NCBI GenBank assembly: GCA_043745195.1
Contig: JAYTTF010000285.1
Location: 1-64,000 of the forward strand
DNA: 64,000 nt
Source: JANXSF01 sp043745195
GTDB taxonomy: Bacteria > Acidobacteriota > Terriglobia > Bryobacterales > Bryobacteraceae
Reading direction: 5' to 3'
In this document: positions 27,875-36,436 of the stretch, piece after piece
Layout of the letters: each line of letters starts with the position of its first letter
Position numbering within the stretch: position 1 is the stretch's first letter
Made by a program: the position numbers and the translations under genes
Notes under the pieces: generated by a model
Databases searched by the model: none
The model's input: only the letters and a program-made list of their open reading frames with translations
What the model was told of the DNA's origin: nothing

Positions 27875-28835
27875 TATCGCACTGGTGATTTTTGCCGGTG
27901 CGCTGTTTTCCCAGAACGCCCCCAATGCAACAATTACAAATTCGGCGATTACTGCCAAATTCTATTTGCCCGATGCCAGCACTGGCTACTACCGTGGCAC
28001 CAGGTTCGATTGGTCAGGCCAGATTTACAGCCTTCGAACAGATAAGCACGAATATTTCGGTAGATGGTTTGACAAGTACGATCCGAAATTGCATGACGCC
28101 ATCATGGGTCCGGTGGAAGAGTTCCGCACCAATGGCGCAGGGCTAGGCTACGACGAAGCCAAGTCCGGCGACACTTTTATCCGCATTGGAGTTGGTGTGG
28201 TCCGCAGGCCCGATGACAAGCAATACCAAACTTTCAAAACCTACGATATTGTGGACCCAGGCAAGTGGACCGTGAAGAAAGGTCCCACTTGGATTTCCTT
28301 TACTCATCAACTGCGCGACAAAAAAGGATACGCCTACCGCTACACCAAAACTATGAAGTTGATTGGCAGTACTTCCAAAATGGTGATTGAGCATTCCCTT
28401 AAAAACACCGGCAGGAAGCGAATTGAGACATCGCAATATAATCACAATTTTTTCGTCATGGATGGCCAGCCAACCGGACCTGCATCAACGGTATCGTTCC
28501 CCTTCGACCTGAAACCGGTAAGGGCTTTTCAAGGTGCTATTGCTGAATCGCGAGGGAAGCAAATTGGCTATAACGCTGAGTTGCAGCCAGGCCAAAGTGT
28601 CATTGCCGAATTCACAGGATATGGGACAACAGCCGCAGATTACGACATCCGAATGGAAAATAAGAATGCCGGAGCGGGTGTTCGCATCCGCGGAGATCAG
28701 CCGCTTTCGAAGCTGGTGTACTGGTCTATTCGAACAGTGTTTTGTCCCGAACCCTACATTGATTTCAAAGTGGAGCCGGGACGCGAATTTAAGTGGAAAT
28801 ACGAATATGAATTCTACGATACAGGTACCCGCTGA
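27855..28835 (+). CDS. Exported aldose-epimerase-like protein
   Basis: A 326-residue protein with a signal peptide (MNASKLSIALVIFAGALFSQ). The mature part is beta-rich and includes YYRGTRFDWSGQIYSL and SFTHQLRDKKGYAYRYTKTMKL, resembling galactose-mutarotase-like carbohydrate-binding folds. Catalytic His/Glu residues of true aldose 1-epimerases are not certain (HNHFFVMDG-like NHNFFVMDG may hold one). It starts inside the last 20 bases of the AhpD-like gene and ends 29 bases inside the aldolase gene, so all three are probably translated in a coupled manner. Confidence 0.62.
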   Translation: MNASKLSIALVIFAGALFSQNAPNATITNSAITAKFYLPDASTGYYRGTRFDWSGQIYSLRTDKHEYFGRWFDKYDPKLHDAIMGPVEEFRTNGAGLGYDEAKSGDTFIRIGVGVVRRPDDKQYQTFKTYDIVDPGKWTVKKGPTWISFTHQLRDKKGYAYRYTKTMKLIGSTSKMVIEHSLKNTGRKRIETSQYNHNFFVMDGQPTGPASTVSFPFDLKPVRAFQGAIAESRGKQIGYNAELQPGQSVIAEFTGYGTTAADYDIRMENKNAGAGVRIRGDQPLSKLVYWSIRTVFCPEPYIDFKVEPGREFKWKYEYEFYDTGTR

Positions 28836-29583
28836 AGAGTGGAAGCTGCGTGTGCAGCTTGCCGCTGCATATCGCATTATTGACCATCTGGGCTGGTCTG
28901 AACTGATTTGGACCCACACAACAGTCCGTGTTCCAGGCCCAGAACATCATTTTCTGATCAATCCCTACAGATTGCGATTCGACGAAATCTGCGCATCGAA
29001 CCTGGTGAAGATCGATCTTGATGGCAAGTTGGTGCCAGGCCAACCGGAACAGGAATTCAACCCTGCCGGATTCGTCATTCACAGTGCTATCCACATGGCC
29101 CGGCGCGATGCGCAATGCATTATGCACACCCACACAACCGCCGGCATGGCTGTGGCCTCGCTCGAATGTGGACTGCTGCCCATCAGCATGTATGCTCTTG
29201 GCTTTTACAATCAGGTTGCCTATCACGATTTTGAAGGGCCAAGCACGGAGCTTGGCGAGCGTCAAAGGATCGCCGATAATTTAGGCGATCGGAATGTGAT
29301 GGTGATGCGCACTCATGGGCTTTTGGTTTCCGGCGAAACCATTGGGCAGACTTTTGTTAGGATGTACCGGCTGGAGCGCGCCTGTCAGGTGCAATTGGCG
29401 GCCCAGGCAACAGGAAGCAAACTGATTGTACCCTCACGGGAAGTTTGCGAATCGAGCCGAGACAAAAGTGATGCCTTTCTTTCCGCAGCCCAGAACCCTG
29501 GCTGGTATAGCAGCATTCCCAATCCTGAATTTGAAGCAATGGTGCGGCTGATCGATCGCAAGGACCCATCTTACAAAAACTGA
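28807..29583 (+). CDS. Class II aldolase/adducin-family protein
   Basis: A 258-residue enzyme of the class II aldolase/fuculose-phosphate aldolase family. Zinc ligands are visible in MHTHTTAGMAV (two His) and in MRTHGLLVSGET (third His). Such enzymes cleave or epimerise sugar phosphates, for example L-fuculose- or L-ribulose-phosphate. The reading frame is open from 28534, but family resemblance begins at the ATG at 28807 (MNSTIQVPAEEW), 29 bases before the stop of the previous gene. It is the last gene of the operon beginning at 25739. The exact sugar is unknown. Confidence 0.82.
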   Translation: MNSTIQVPAEEWKLRVQLAAAYRIIDHLGWSELIWTHTTVRVPGPEHHFLINPYRLRFDEICASNLVKIDLDGKLVPGQPEQEFNPAGFVIHSAIHMARRDAQCIMHTHTTAGMAVASLECGLLPISMYALGFYNQVAYHDFEGPSTELGERQRIADNLGDRNVMVMRTHGLLVSGETIGQTFVRMYRLERACQVQLAAQATGSKLIVPSREVCESSRDKSDAFLSAAQNPGWYSSIPNPEFEAMVRLIDRKDPSYKN

Positions 29584-29864
29584 TAGAGCTCGAATTCGCA
29601 ATTACAACGCATCGGCAACTCAATTTGCCCTCTTTTCAATATCTTGGAAAAACTCCACGGGTAGCGTTTTCTAAACCCATGAGAATCTTTACACAGGAAG
29701 ACAAATTGCTGGCCAGCAACTTCTCAAAACATCAAGTCCTCGAGGGTGATTAACTCTTCTGGCGTTCTGAATGGAATCTGCATCGCAAAACGCGAAAGGA
29801 TGAAATAAGGGACGCCAGTTGAATGAATTTTAAGTTTTCCTGTTTCGCGAGGCCGTAGTGCGCC

Positions 29865-30860
29865 TCAAGCAAGATTAACAGCATGTCCTGTCTCCGCACT
29901 GCGATATCCAGCTTCCATAACAGCAACAGATTTCAAGTACGTGGCCGCATCCGATTCAAAGGCACTCCCAGATCGCAAGCAATCTACAAAATGTTGTTGC
30001 GTCGCCCGCACACTATCGCCGCGGTATCCAGCCAGAGCAGTGTTTTTCCACACAAGCTTTTCTTCTTCCCCAGTAGCGCTGCGGAGAAAAATATCCCCAG
30101 TGGCATGCACCCAGAGCATTCCTCCATCCCCTTCGAAACACGCATCCCCCAACGGACCGCTGTTCGGAGCAAGGTCCAGGAACCGGTGGCCATCAATCAC
30201 TCCACGCAGTTCATTCTGATGAGTGGTCAACAGCAGCGCCTGGTCTTCCCCTTGTATCAAAGGATTGTTGCGTCGCAATTCCGCATAGACCCGTTTGATA
30301 TCCCCAAAAAGAAAGCGTGCGGTATCGATGTGATGAATAAGAGTTTCATACAATAGCAGCCGCTTGTAGTTCTTGAAGTAGGGTTGCGCTTGATAGGGTT
30401 CCGAACCCAACCCATCCCGACGACGCGTCCGGAAATGATAAGTGATCGGTAGGCCAATATCGCCATTCAAAATCATCTTTTGAATTTCCCGGAACCACTG
30501 CTGCCATCGCCAGTTTTCATGGATCATCAACCGGATGCCGGCAGTTTTCGCCACTTCGGCAATTTCCAGACACTCCGCATATGTAGGAGCCATCGGCTTT
30601 TGGCAGATCACCGGGATTCCGCGCTGGGCTGCAATTTTCAACATGGGAAGATGCCATTCTGGGCGCGCCGCAATATCCAGAAAGTCCAACCGCTCCTTGT
30701 CCAACATCTCTTCAAGATCGGTATACGCCGAGGGTGCTGCGGCTTGCGCACGGGCCAGATCCAAGTCGCATGCGGCAACCAGTTCTACACCGGGAATCCG
30801 CTTCCACGCTTCCGTATGAAATTGGGCAAAGAATCCGCAACCTACAATTCCGCCTCTCAA
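29865..30860 (-). CDS. Gfo/Idh/MocA-family oxidoreductase
   Basis: A 331-residue NAD(P)-dependent dehydrogenase. The N-terminal Rossmann fold has GIVGCGFFAQFHTEAW, and the family's CQKPMAPTYAECLEIAEVAKTAG carries the catalytic Lys of the EKP-like motif, here QKP. HENWRWQQWFREIQKMI and the C-terminal sandwich fit the substrate-binding half, and HHIDTARFLFGD supplies the usual His/Asp pair. Members oxidise sugars, inositols or sugar acids. Its stop is followed by about 280 bases without a gene. It overlaps the upstream thioesterase gene by four bases. Confidence 0.87.
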   Translation of the reverse strand: MRGGIVGCGFFAQFHTEAWKRIPGVELVAACDLDLARAQAAAPSAYTDLEEMLDKERLDFLDIAARPEWHLPMLKIAAQRGIPVICQKPMAPTYAECLEIAEVAKTAGIRLMIHENWRWQQWFREIQKMILNGDIGLPITYHFRTRRRDGLGSEPYQAQPYFKNYKRLLLYETLIHHIDTARFLFGDIKRVYAELRRNNPLIQGEDQALLLTTHQNELRGVIDGHRFLDLAPNSGPLGDACFEGDGGMLWVHATGDIFLRSATGEEEKLVWKNTALAGYRGDSVRATQQHFVDCLRSGSAFESDAATYLKSVAVMEAGYRSAETGHAVNLA

Positions 30861-31273
30861 TTGGTAACCTTGTTGATTCCGAATTTCGCAAAGTACTCAG
30901 CGGGCAGTTTGGCCAGTCTCATTTTCGTATCCAGAAAAATGTGTTTCGTAAAACCTTCGGCCAATTTCACATTGTCCACCATTCGGCGGATCTCGTAGGA
31001 GAATCGCAAAATGCGCGGATTGGCTTCGGCAATCGTGGTATGAACTTCCACTTCATCGTCATACCGGGCTGGCGCAATGAATCGGCAATTGGCCTCAATC
31101 ACGGCAAGTCGCAAATTTTCTTTGTCCTCCAGCTCGCGATAAACAACACCGGCTTCCCGGCAAAATTCAGTTCGCCCCACTTCCATCCAGACAATATAGT
31201 TGGCGTGATAAACCACGCCCATCTGATCAGTTTCTGCGTAACGGACTCTCAGCCTGGTAATGTTCGTCAACAT
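30857..31273 (-). CDS. YbgC-type acyl-CoA thioesterase (4HBT hotdog fold)
   Basis: A 138-residue hotdog-fold thioesterase. RVRYAETDQMGVVYHANYIVWMEVGR contains the conserved YxExDxxGxVYHxxY pattern with the catalytic Asp of the 4-hydroxybenzoyl-CoA thioesterase/YbgC family. It hydrolyses short acyl-CoA or acyl-ACP thioesters in the cytoplasm. It overlaps the oxidoreductase gene by four bases, and the TPR gene ends two bases upstream, so all three are one operon. Confidence 0.87.
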   Translation of the reverse strand: MLTNITRLRVRYAETDQMGVVYHANYIVWMEVGRTEFCREAGVVYRELEDKENLRLAVIEANCRFIAPARYDDEVEVHTTIAEANPRILRFSYEIRRMVDNVKLAEGFTKHIFLDTKMRLAKLPAEYFAKFGINKVTN

Positions 31274-31275
31274 AA

Positions 31276-31875
31276 TTACTTCTTTCGCAACTTGTAATGC
31301 AGTTTCGCCACCATGCCCATATAGTGGTTCACGAAGTACTTATTTGCAGCCAGGTCAATATACTTCAGCGATTTTTTCGCGTCGCCTTGCGCTTCGTAAT
31401 AAAGCCCTGCGTAGAGATTTGCGTAGAACACCGAATCTGGAGATTTAGCCAACGCGAGCATCGCTTCCACGCTACCCGTGCCGCGAAACATGGCGTCCAC
31501 TTGCATCATGGGCACCCGGTCATCCTGCGGAATCGGAATCATGATTCGGCGAGCCTCAACAGGCGAGGATTGCTTGGAAACGCAAAGGTAATGCCAAACC
31601 GCATTTTCAACATCGCTCACATTTACGGTTTGATGCAGTTCGAATTGCTTGCGGCAATCCTCAAACCGGTTGGCGTAGTAAAGCGCAATGCCGCGGCGCC
31701 AATGCTCCGGCTCCAGCCTTGGCTCCAACATAATCGCCTTATCAAATTCCTTGATCGCCTCGGCCACCTTTTGCTCTTGCAACAAAAGCTCATCCCCACG
31801 TCCGTCATGTGTTTTCCAATCATCAGCCGCAAAGCACGTCAGGCAGGTTAGCAACAACCAAAATGTCAGCTTCAT
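31276..31875 (-). CDS. Exported TPR protein
   Basis: A 199-residue protein with a signal peptide (MKLTFWLLLTCLTCFA). TPR-like helix pairs follow (QKVAEAIKEFDKAIMLEPRLEPEHWRRGIALYYAN, and YAGLYYEAQGDAKKSLKYIDLAANK), so it probably holds together or tethers periplasmic partners. It is the first gene of the 31875-29865 operon and is divergent from the 31972 gene with 96 bases between. No enzymatic motif is seen. Confidence 0.72.
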   Translation of the reverse strand: MKLTFWLLLTCLTCFAADDWKTHDGRGDELLLQEQKVAEAIKEFDKAIMLEPRLEPEHWRRGIALYYANRFEDCRKQFELHQTVNVSDVENAVWHYLCVSKQSSPVEARRIMIPIPQDDRVPMMQVDAMFRGTGSVEAMLALAKSPDSVFYANLYAGLYYEAQGDAKKSLKYIDLAANKYFVNHYMGMVAKLHYKLRKK

Positions 31876-31971
31876 AGTATTTATTCGCTCAGGTAATCAG
31901 TATCGCACTCCTGCCCGAAATCAGGTGTTCCACCCATTGTCTTACCTACTCACAGAGGCTAACGTGGGGCT

Positions 31972-32577
31972 ATGCCCATGCTGATCTGCCCTGACGGCTA
32001 CCCGCTAAACACCGCTGAAACTCGTTTCCTTTCCCATCTGTTGCTGAACGACTTTTTAAGGGAAGAGATGGAAAAGGATTCGCTGCAGAATACTCCAAAG
32101 TCCAATTGCCTATTTCAGGACTACGCCTTTGAGATGACCGAGGAAAGTTGGGTAGATCTTTATTTGGCCACTTTAGTTCGCAAAAACTGGCTTCATGATC
32201 GGCGTGACGCATTGCCCGAGGCCTACGCGAATCTAAGCCGTTTAGCGCGGTTATTATTCGCCCTGGACCAGCGGCCGTTGGCGATGAATGAGCAAGACTT
32301 GTGCCAGATGTTGGAATTGGAATCGGGCCAAGCTTGTTGGGGTACCCCGCAACGTATCCCCGAACGAGTGGAAGACTATCTGCAATCCCAAGCTATGACG
32401 TCGCAACTTCAAAATTGGATTGAACATTTCGAATCGCACTTCACCCGCAACAAAGTGTCCTCGGATCCCGAACTCTTCGCAGTCCGTCGAAAAGTAAGGA
32501 AACTGCTTGCCCGCCCCGAACGCCGCAAGAAACCTCGCCTCGCCGTGGATGATGTTTCTGCGGCTGCCTTCTCTTAG
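31972..32577 (+). CDS. Hypothetical helical protein
   Basis: A 201-residue soluble protein that I do not recognise. It starts MPMLICPDGYPLNTAETRFLSHLLLND; the rest is helical, with acidic middle and basic C-terminal tail (RKVRKLLARPERRKKPRL) that could contact nucleic acid. The last 108 codons overlap an open frame on the opposite strand. The plus-strand frame looks the more protein-like over the shared stretch. It marks the edge of the stable chromosome before the decayed island. Confidence 0.52.
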   Translation: MPMLICPDGYPLNTAETRFLSHLLLNDFLREEMEKDSLQNTPKSNCLFQDYAFEMTEESWVDLYLATLVRKNWLHDRRDALPEAYANLSRLARLLFALDQRPLAMNEQDLCQMLELESGQACWGTPQRIPERVEDYLQSQAMTSQLQNWIEHFESHFTRNKVSSDPELFAVRRKVRKLLARPERRKKPRLAVDDVSAAAFS

Positions 32578-32934
32578 GGTCGATACGGCACGCTCCATCG
32601 GGCGCAGAACTTTATCTGCGTCATTGCCAAAAAGTAATTCAGGATAAGATTTGATCGTGGAACGTTTAGCAATACTCTTCAGAAGACCTATGGGATTATT
32701 GGCAATTCGCCAGCGATGAACCCCAGCCTTGTTCTTTTCCATCAACGCAAGAACAACAACCGCTCTCCACGTTGGGGGCAAGCAAAGAACGTTCGAGATG
32801 AAACAATCTAATAGGCGCTGGTTGCCTTTAGTGATGCCATTCCTTAACACCACTTTGCAAGCCTTTAGAATTTGATCACGATTTTCAATGTCCTGCGAGG
32901 GTTTCTTTGGTGGCATTTTATTCTTCACATCCAA
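32254..32934 (-). CDS. Possible gene, convergent overlap with 31972-32577
   Basis: A 226-codon frame starting at TTG (32934) or better at ATG 26 to 29 bases in (MPPKKPSQDIENRDQIL). Its first 120 residues are helical, lysine-rich and protein-like (ILKACKVVLRNGITKGNQRLL, WRAVVVLALMEKNK), which could be a DNA-binding or plasmid-type protein. Its last 108 codons are antisense to the 31972 gene and look unnatural, so the gene may have lost its original end when inserted here. It lies between that gene and a Tn3 remnant. Real coding is uncertain. Confidence 0.3.
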   Translation of the reverse strand: MDVKNKMPPKKPSQDIENRDQILKACKVVLRNGITKGNQRLLDCFISNVLCLPPTWRAVVVLALMEKNKAGVHRWRIANNPIGLLKSIAKRSTIKSYPELLFGNDADKVLRPMERAVSTLREGSRRNIIHGEARFLAAFGAGKQFPYFSTDCEEFGIRGHFVAGEVRFEMFNPILKLRRHSLGLQIVFHSFGDTLRGTPTSLARFQFQHLAQVLLIHRQRPLVQGE

Positions 32935-33041
32935 GAACAGTGTAGTGGAAACAGCACATGTTTTCGAACTGCCGAGTAAGAGGACATAAAGGACGTTTAT
33001 GAGGCGAACGGTCGCAGCAGCCTGAGTTTTACGTTCTTACC

Positions 33042-33201
33042 TCAGTTGGTCCTCAGCCAGAGGTAGTCACCGGTCAAGTTGATGTGCTCCCACCCCGCGC
33101 GGAGACATGTTCTGCAAGAGTTTCTCATCGATATTCTGGCCATGATCCCTGATCGCCTGGACGGTTCGTTCCAAGTAGACAGTGTTCGCCTTCAAGACAC
33201 T
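33042..33201 (-). pseudogene. tnpA: Tn3-family transposase, C-terminal remnant
   Basis: Read on the minus strand, 33201-33097 gives ANTVYLERTVQAIRD, then HGQNIDEKLLQNMSPRG. A one-base slip in the cccc run at 33093-33096 is followed by WEHINLTGDYLWLRTN and a stop at 33044-33042. This is the conserved end of Tn3-family TnpA proteins (NTVYLERA ... LSPLGWEHINLTGDYVW). Only about the last 50 residues remain, with one frameshift. The upstream part of the gene is replaced by the broken GmrSD locus. No terminal inverted repeat was identified. It shows that a Tn3-type element once moved into this island. Confidence 0.8.
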
Positions 33202-33295
33202 ATAGCTGGAAGAACTTTGTCGTCACTTTTCATCTACGCACCCTTGCCGGAAGGACACGATACAGTTAATGAGTTCATCCCGAACGCTCTTTCAT

Positions 33296-35193
33296 ATGCC
33301 TAGCGAACTGCAAAGTCTCGACACCCTTTTCAATAGCCGGGTTTTCAGAATTCCCGATTATCAGCGCGGATACTCGTGGGTCACGCGGCCTCAGCTCGAA
33401 GATTTTTGGGAGGACCTGCTTCGCCTGCGTGAACTACGCAGTCACTACACCGGCCAGCTAACGCTCGAAAAAGTGCCGGATGCGGCCTGGAAGAAATGGG
33501 ATGAAGACACTTTGCTCATTGAAGTCAAAGGCTACAAACCCTTTTATGTGGTGGATGGTCAGCAGCGACTCACCACTGCCATCGTAACTCATCAAATGTC
33601 TCCTAGAGCGGGTGCCTAACAATGGACAACTAGCTCTGACGGACAAAGCCGATTTGGCTAAAAAATATCTGGTTCAGCAAGCGGGTGTGAGTCGCACCTA
33701 TCTATTCGGGTATGAACGAGACAACCCAAGCTACGAATATCTGAAAACGCAGATCCTTGGTGAGCTGTCCAATCAGTTTCAAGGCACTGAGACTACCTAC
33801 ACCGCGAATCTCAAGAACGCTCAGGATTTTTTCCGGAAGAAGATCAAAGACGCCGTATAAGAAGATATCGAGTGGTGGTTCAAGGCGGTGACACAACGGT
33901 TTCTGTTCAACGTTTACGAGTTGGAGCAAGAGCTTGACGTGTTTGTAGTGTTTGAGACTATGAACAACCGAGGGAAACCCCTCTCGCGTCTAGAGCTGTT
34001 GAAGAATCGGCTGATCTATCTCTCGACGTTGATCACAGAACCCACGGAAGAAGAAGATCGAAAGGCCCTTCGCCGAAACATCAACGACGCATGGAAGACA
34101 ATCTTTGAATTCCTCGGCCGCGAGAAGGATCGGATATTGGATGATGACGATTTTCTCCGAGCCCACTGGATCATGTACTTCACTTATAAGCGGGACGAGG
34201 CAGGTCAATTCTCCTCGTTTCTTCTTGGAGAACACTTCACGACTGCGCGCGTGACCGACAAAACCTTGGATATCAAGGAACTGCAACGGTATGTAACCAG
34301 CATCCAAAATTCGGTACGAAAGTGGCACGCAATTAACTTTCCTGATCGAGCCCAAGACCTCGACCCGGACGTTCGCCGTGGGATCGAAAGTATGGGCAGA
34401 GTGGGTAGAGGGGCATTCGAACCCCTTATGATGGCCGCAATGCAAAAGGCTTCGAACGATGCCCAGCTCACTGCATTTCTAGTAGCCTGCGACCGGTTTG
34501 TCTTTGCGATTGGGCGGCTGAATAGTAGCCGCTCCGACACAGGCGATAGCGAGTTCTATCGTTTGGCGGGCCAGTTGTACCGCGGAGAAAAGACTCTAAC
34601 CGAAGCGACGGAGATAGTACAGGCTCTAACCGCCAAGAATTTTTCTCCTGAGAAAGCTCGCGGAAGAATGCGTGAGCGATTCCAAGATGCCGAAGGGTTT
34701 TACCGTTGGGATGGGCTTCGATATTTTCTGTTCGAATATGAACAGCATCTCAAGGAAAAGGCGGGGATGGGTACGAGTAAGCTCACGTGGGATGAGTTCA
34801 ATAGCGCTAAGCGAGATCATGCCACCATCGAGCATATTTATCCAAAGTCACCTATTAAAGGGGACTGGCCAGGATTTGAGGCGAGGTCTCCAATGGAGCG
34901 TTCTATCCTTCACAATTCGCTCGGAAACCTTCTTTGCGGCATCGCAGAGTAGAAATTCGAAATTCTCCAACAGGGCGTTTGCTGTAAAAAAGGAGGATTC
35001 AGATGGCGGAAGGGGGTATTTTAATGGGTCTTATAGTGAGATTGCCGTGGAGCGAGTTCCTGACTGGACGCCCGAATCTGTGCTTGAACGCGGTCTAGCT
35101 ATACTCGACTTCCTTGAGACTCGTTGGGTCATCTCTCTGGGACCCCGTGTTGACAAAATAAAATTCCTCAATCTAGAGTTCCTCGAAACGTAA
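33296..35193 (+). pseudogene. GmrSD-type DUF262/DUF1524 restriction protein, multiply broken
   Basis: Fragments in three frames together make a complete DUF262-DUF1524 protein of about 630 residues. Part 1 (33296-33586) has IPDYQRGYSW and the nucleotide-binding DGQQRLTT motif. A one-base A insertion at 33586/33587 shifts the frame to part 2, which continues LIKCLLERVPNNG. It meets an in-frame TAA at 33858-33860 (probably once CAA) and resumes with FETMNNRGKPLSRLEL. The HNH-like DUF1524 motif is DHATIEHIYPKS near 34815-34850. A second one-base slip near 34930-34945 leads to SQSRNSKFSNRAF, then the family's end GSYSEIAVERVPDWTPESVLERG, stopping at 35193. Such proteins cut modified DNA in phage defence. 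Here it is almost surely inactive. Confidence 0.85.
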
Positions 35194-35408
35194 TCGAATT
35201 TGCTAAGGGGAAACAAGGATGGTGTTGGCCCATCGTGTAGAAATGTAAATACACACCTGGTAGGGGCAGCCAGCGAAAATCGCTGATACTTTTGTACGGT
35301 CCGGATCCTCAAATCCAACGGTGGCCTTCAATTCCACCTCAGCACGATTGAAAACTATTGAATAAAACGGAGGCGAAGGTTCCGGGCCGACAAAGAACCA
35401 AGCGCTCG

Positions 35409-35825
35409 CTAACGGAAAAGAGTCGGCCCGATCAATTCAATGAACTCCCTAGGGGTAACAATCTTGGTGCCTTTATGGCTGAGCGGAAAATGTTTGGTAT
35501 TGCCGGTGATGAGATAATCTGCTTTTCCAGCTTCGGCACATTCATAGAAACGGTTGTCGGATTCATCGCGGGAAATGGCCAGTGTGAGAGTAGGTCGTAC
35601 GACGCTGCTGGTCTTGCGGATAGTGGAGAGGACTTGCTTAATACGAGCTAAGGCAATCTTGAAGTGAGGGCGGCGGAGAACCTCTTCGTATTCAGCCAAG
35701 ATGTTCTCAGAGACGATCATGAGAATCTTCTTGTTCGCGGCCAAGTCAAGTATTGAAGCCGGCAGACCTTCATCCACAAGCACGCCGGACACCACAACAT
35801 TAGTATCAATGACAACCCGGTTCAT
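35409..35825 (-). CDS. PIN-domain toxin of a toxin-antitoxin pair
   Basis: A 138-residue PIN-domain ribonuclease of the putative toxin family with the N-terminal VIDTNVVVSG motif (first catalytic Asp), a middle Glu in ENILAEYEEVLRR and the later acidic pair in SRDESDNRFYECA. DYLITGNTKHF gives the last conserved Asp. PIN toxins cleave RNA with Mg2+ or Mn2+ and are kept in check by a bound antitoxin. It overlaps the antitoxin gene by four bases (35822-35825). All catalytic residues appear present, so it is probably intact although the neighbouring defence gene is decayed. Confidence 0.85.
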   Translation of the reverse strand: MNRVVIDTNVVVSGVLVDEGLPASILDLAANKKILMIVSENILAEYEEVLRRPHFKIALARIKQVLSTIRKTSSVVRPTLTLAISRDESDNRFYECAEAGKADYLITGNTKHFPLSHKGTKIVTPREFIELIGPTLFR

Positions 35826-36115
35826 GCTGCTGGTTGAGTACGTTTAATTTTTGCGCGTGCCCGCACCTTCTCAATCTCACGGTCTATTTCACGCATACTT
35901 AAAGAACTAGTGCCTTTACGCTTTGCATCTTGACGTGTTGCTTTGTAGGCTTCGGGTGCCGGAGCAACATTCTTGATATAGTCCCTGATGCTCATGATGA
36001 TGACGGCTGGTTCCCCACGGCGATCAACCAAGAAGCGCTCATCCCCCTCCCCTGCACGCTTGAGAATCTGTCCCAATTGAGTGCGGGCGGTGACGGCAGA
36101 AATAACGTTGTTCAT
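35822..36115 (-). CDS. Phd/YefM-type antitoxin
   Basis: A 97-residue antitoxin. The N-terminal VISAVTARTQLGQILKRAG and FLVDRRGEPAVIIMSIRDY match the Phd/YefM DNA-binding fold, where the N-terminal part binds an operator and the disordered basic C-terminal tail (REIEKVRARAKIKRTQ) wraps the toxin. It precedes and overlaps the PIN toxin, the normal order for such pairs. A perfect inverted repeat lies 34 bases upstream of the ATG, the likely autoregulatory operator. Confidence 0.87.
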   Translation of the reverse strand: MNNVISAVTARTQLGQILKRAGEGDERFLVDRRGEPAVIIMSIRDYIKNVAPAPEAYKATRQDAKRKGTSSLSMREIDREIEKVRARAKIKRTQPAA

Positions 36116-36148
36116 AGATACTTTGTGTTGTTTAATAATAAGCTCCGC

Positions 36149-36166
36149 GAACTGATCAATCAGTTC
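36149..36166 (-). promoter_or_regulatory. Operator candidate for the Phd/PIN operon
   Basis: GAACTGAT-CA-ATCAGTTC is an 8-2-8 perfect inverted repeat ending 34 bases before the antitoxin start. A -10 candidate TATTAT lies between it and the start (read on the minus strand, 36138-36133), with a weak CTGATT at -35 spacing inside the palindrome. The placement over the -35 region fits autorepression by a Phd-type antitoxin. Confidence 0.65.
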
Positions 36167-36217
36167 ACTTGAAGTTTAGCAAATGAGCGGAGTCTGCCAA
36201 GATTTGAAGAGATCCGA

Positions 36218-36361
36218 ATAGACATCCAGAAGTCTCGACTGCGCGAAAAGTCACTATCTAATCGCGCGTGGCCACTCCGCCGGAATGCAAAATAAAAATA
36301 AGCAGTGCCCTGATCGCGGTTTGTGCAATAAGAAATAACCTGTATAGACTTTCAGAAGTCT
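36218..36361. repeat. Two copies of an 18-bp imperfect palindrome
   Basis: The copies at 36218-36235 and 36344-36361 are identical at 16 of 18 positions (ATAGACNTNCAGAAGTCT, where N differs). Each has dyad symmetry AGAC ... GTCT; the second also forms a 7-bp hairpin, TAGACTT-TCAG-AAGTCTA, at 36345-36362. They lie 75-220 bases before the MoaD-MoaE gene, in a stretch without other features. They may be binding sites for a regulator of that gene or remains of the island border. Confidence 0.4.
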
Positions 36362-36436
36362 AGCGTTTCAGTAGCAGTGCCTGCATAATTTGATTGAAAC
36401 CACGACGCAACCAAAGCAGTCTGTTACCATGAGCCT

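Noticed and set aside
33079..33303. 74-codon plus-strand frame
   Set aside because: It is antisense to the Tn3 transposase remnant, which explains the sequence.
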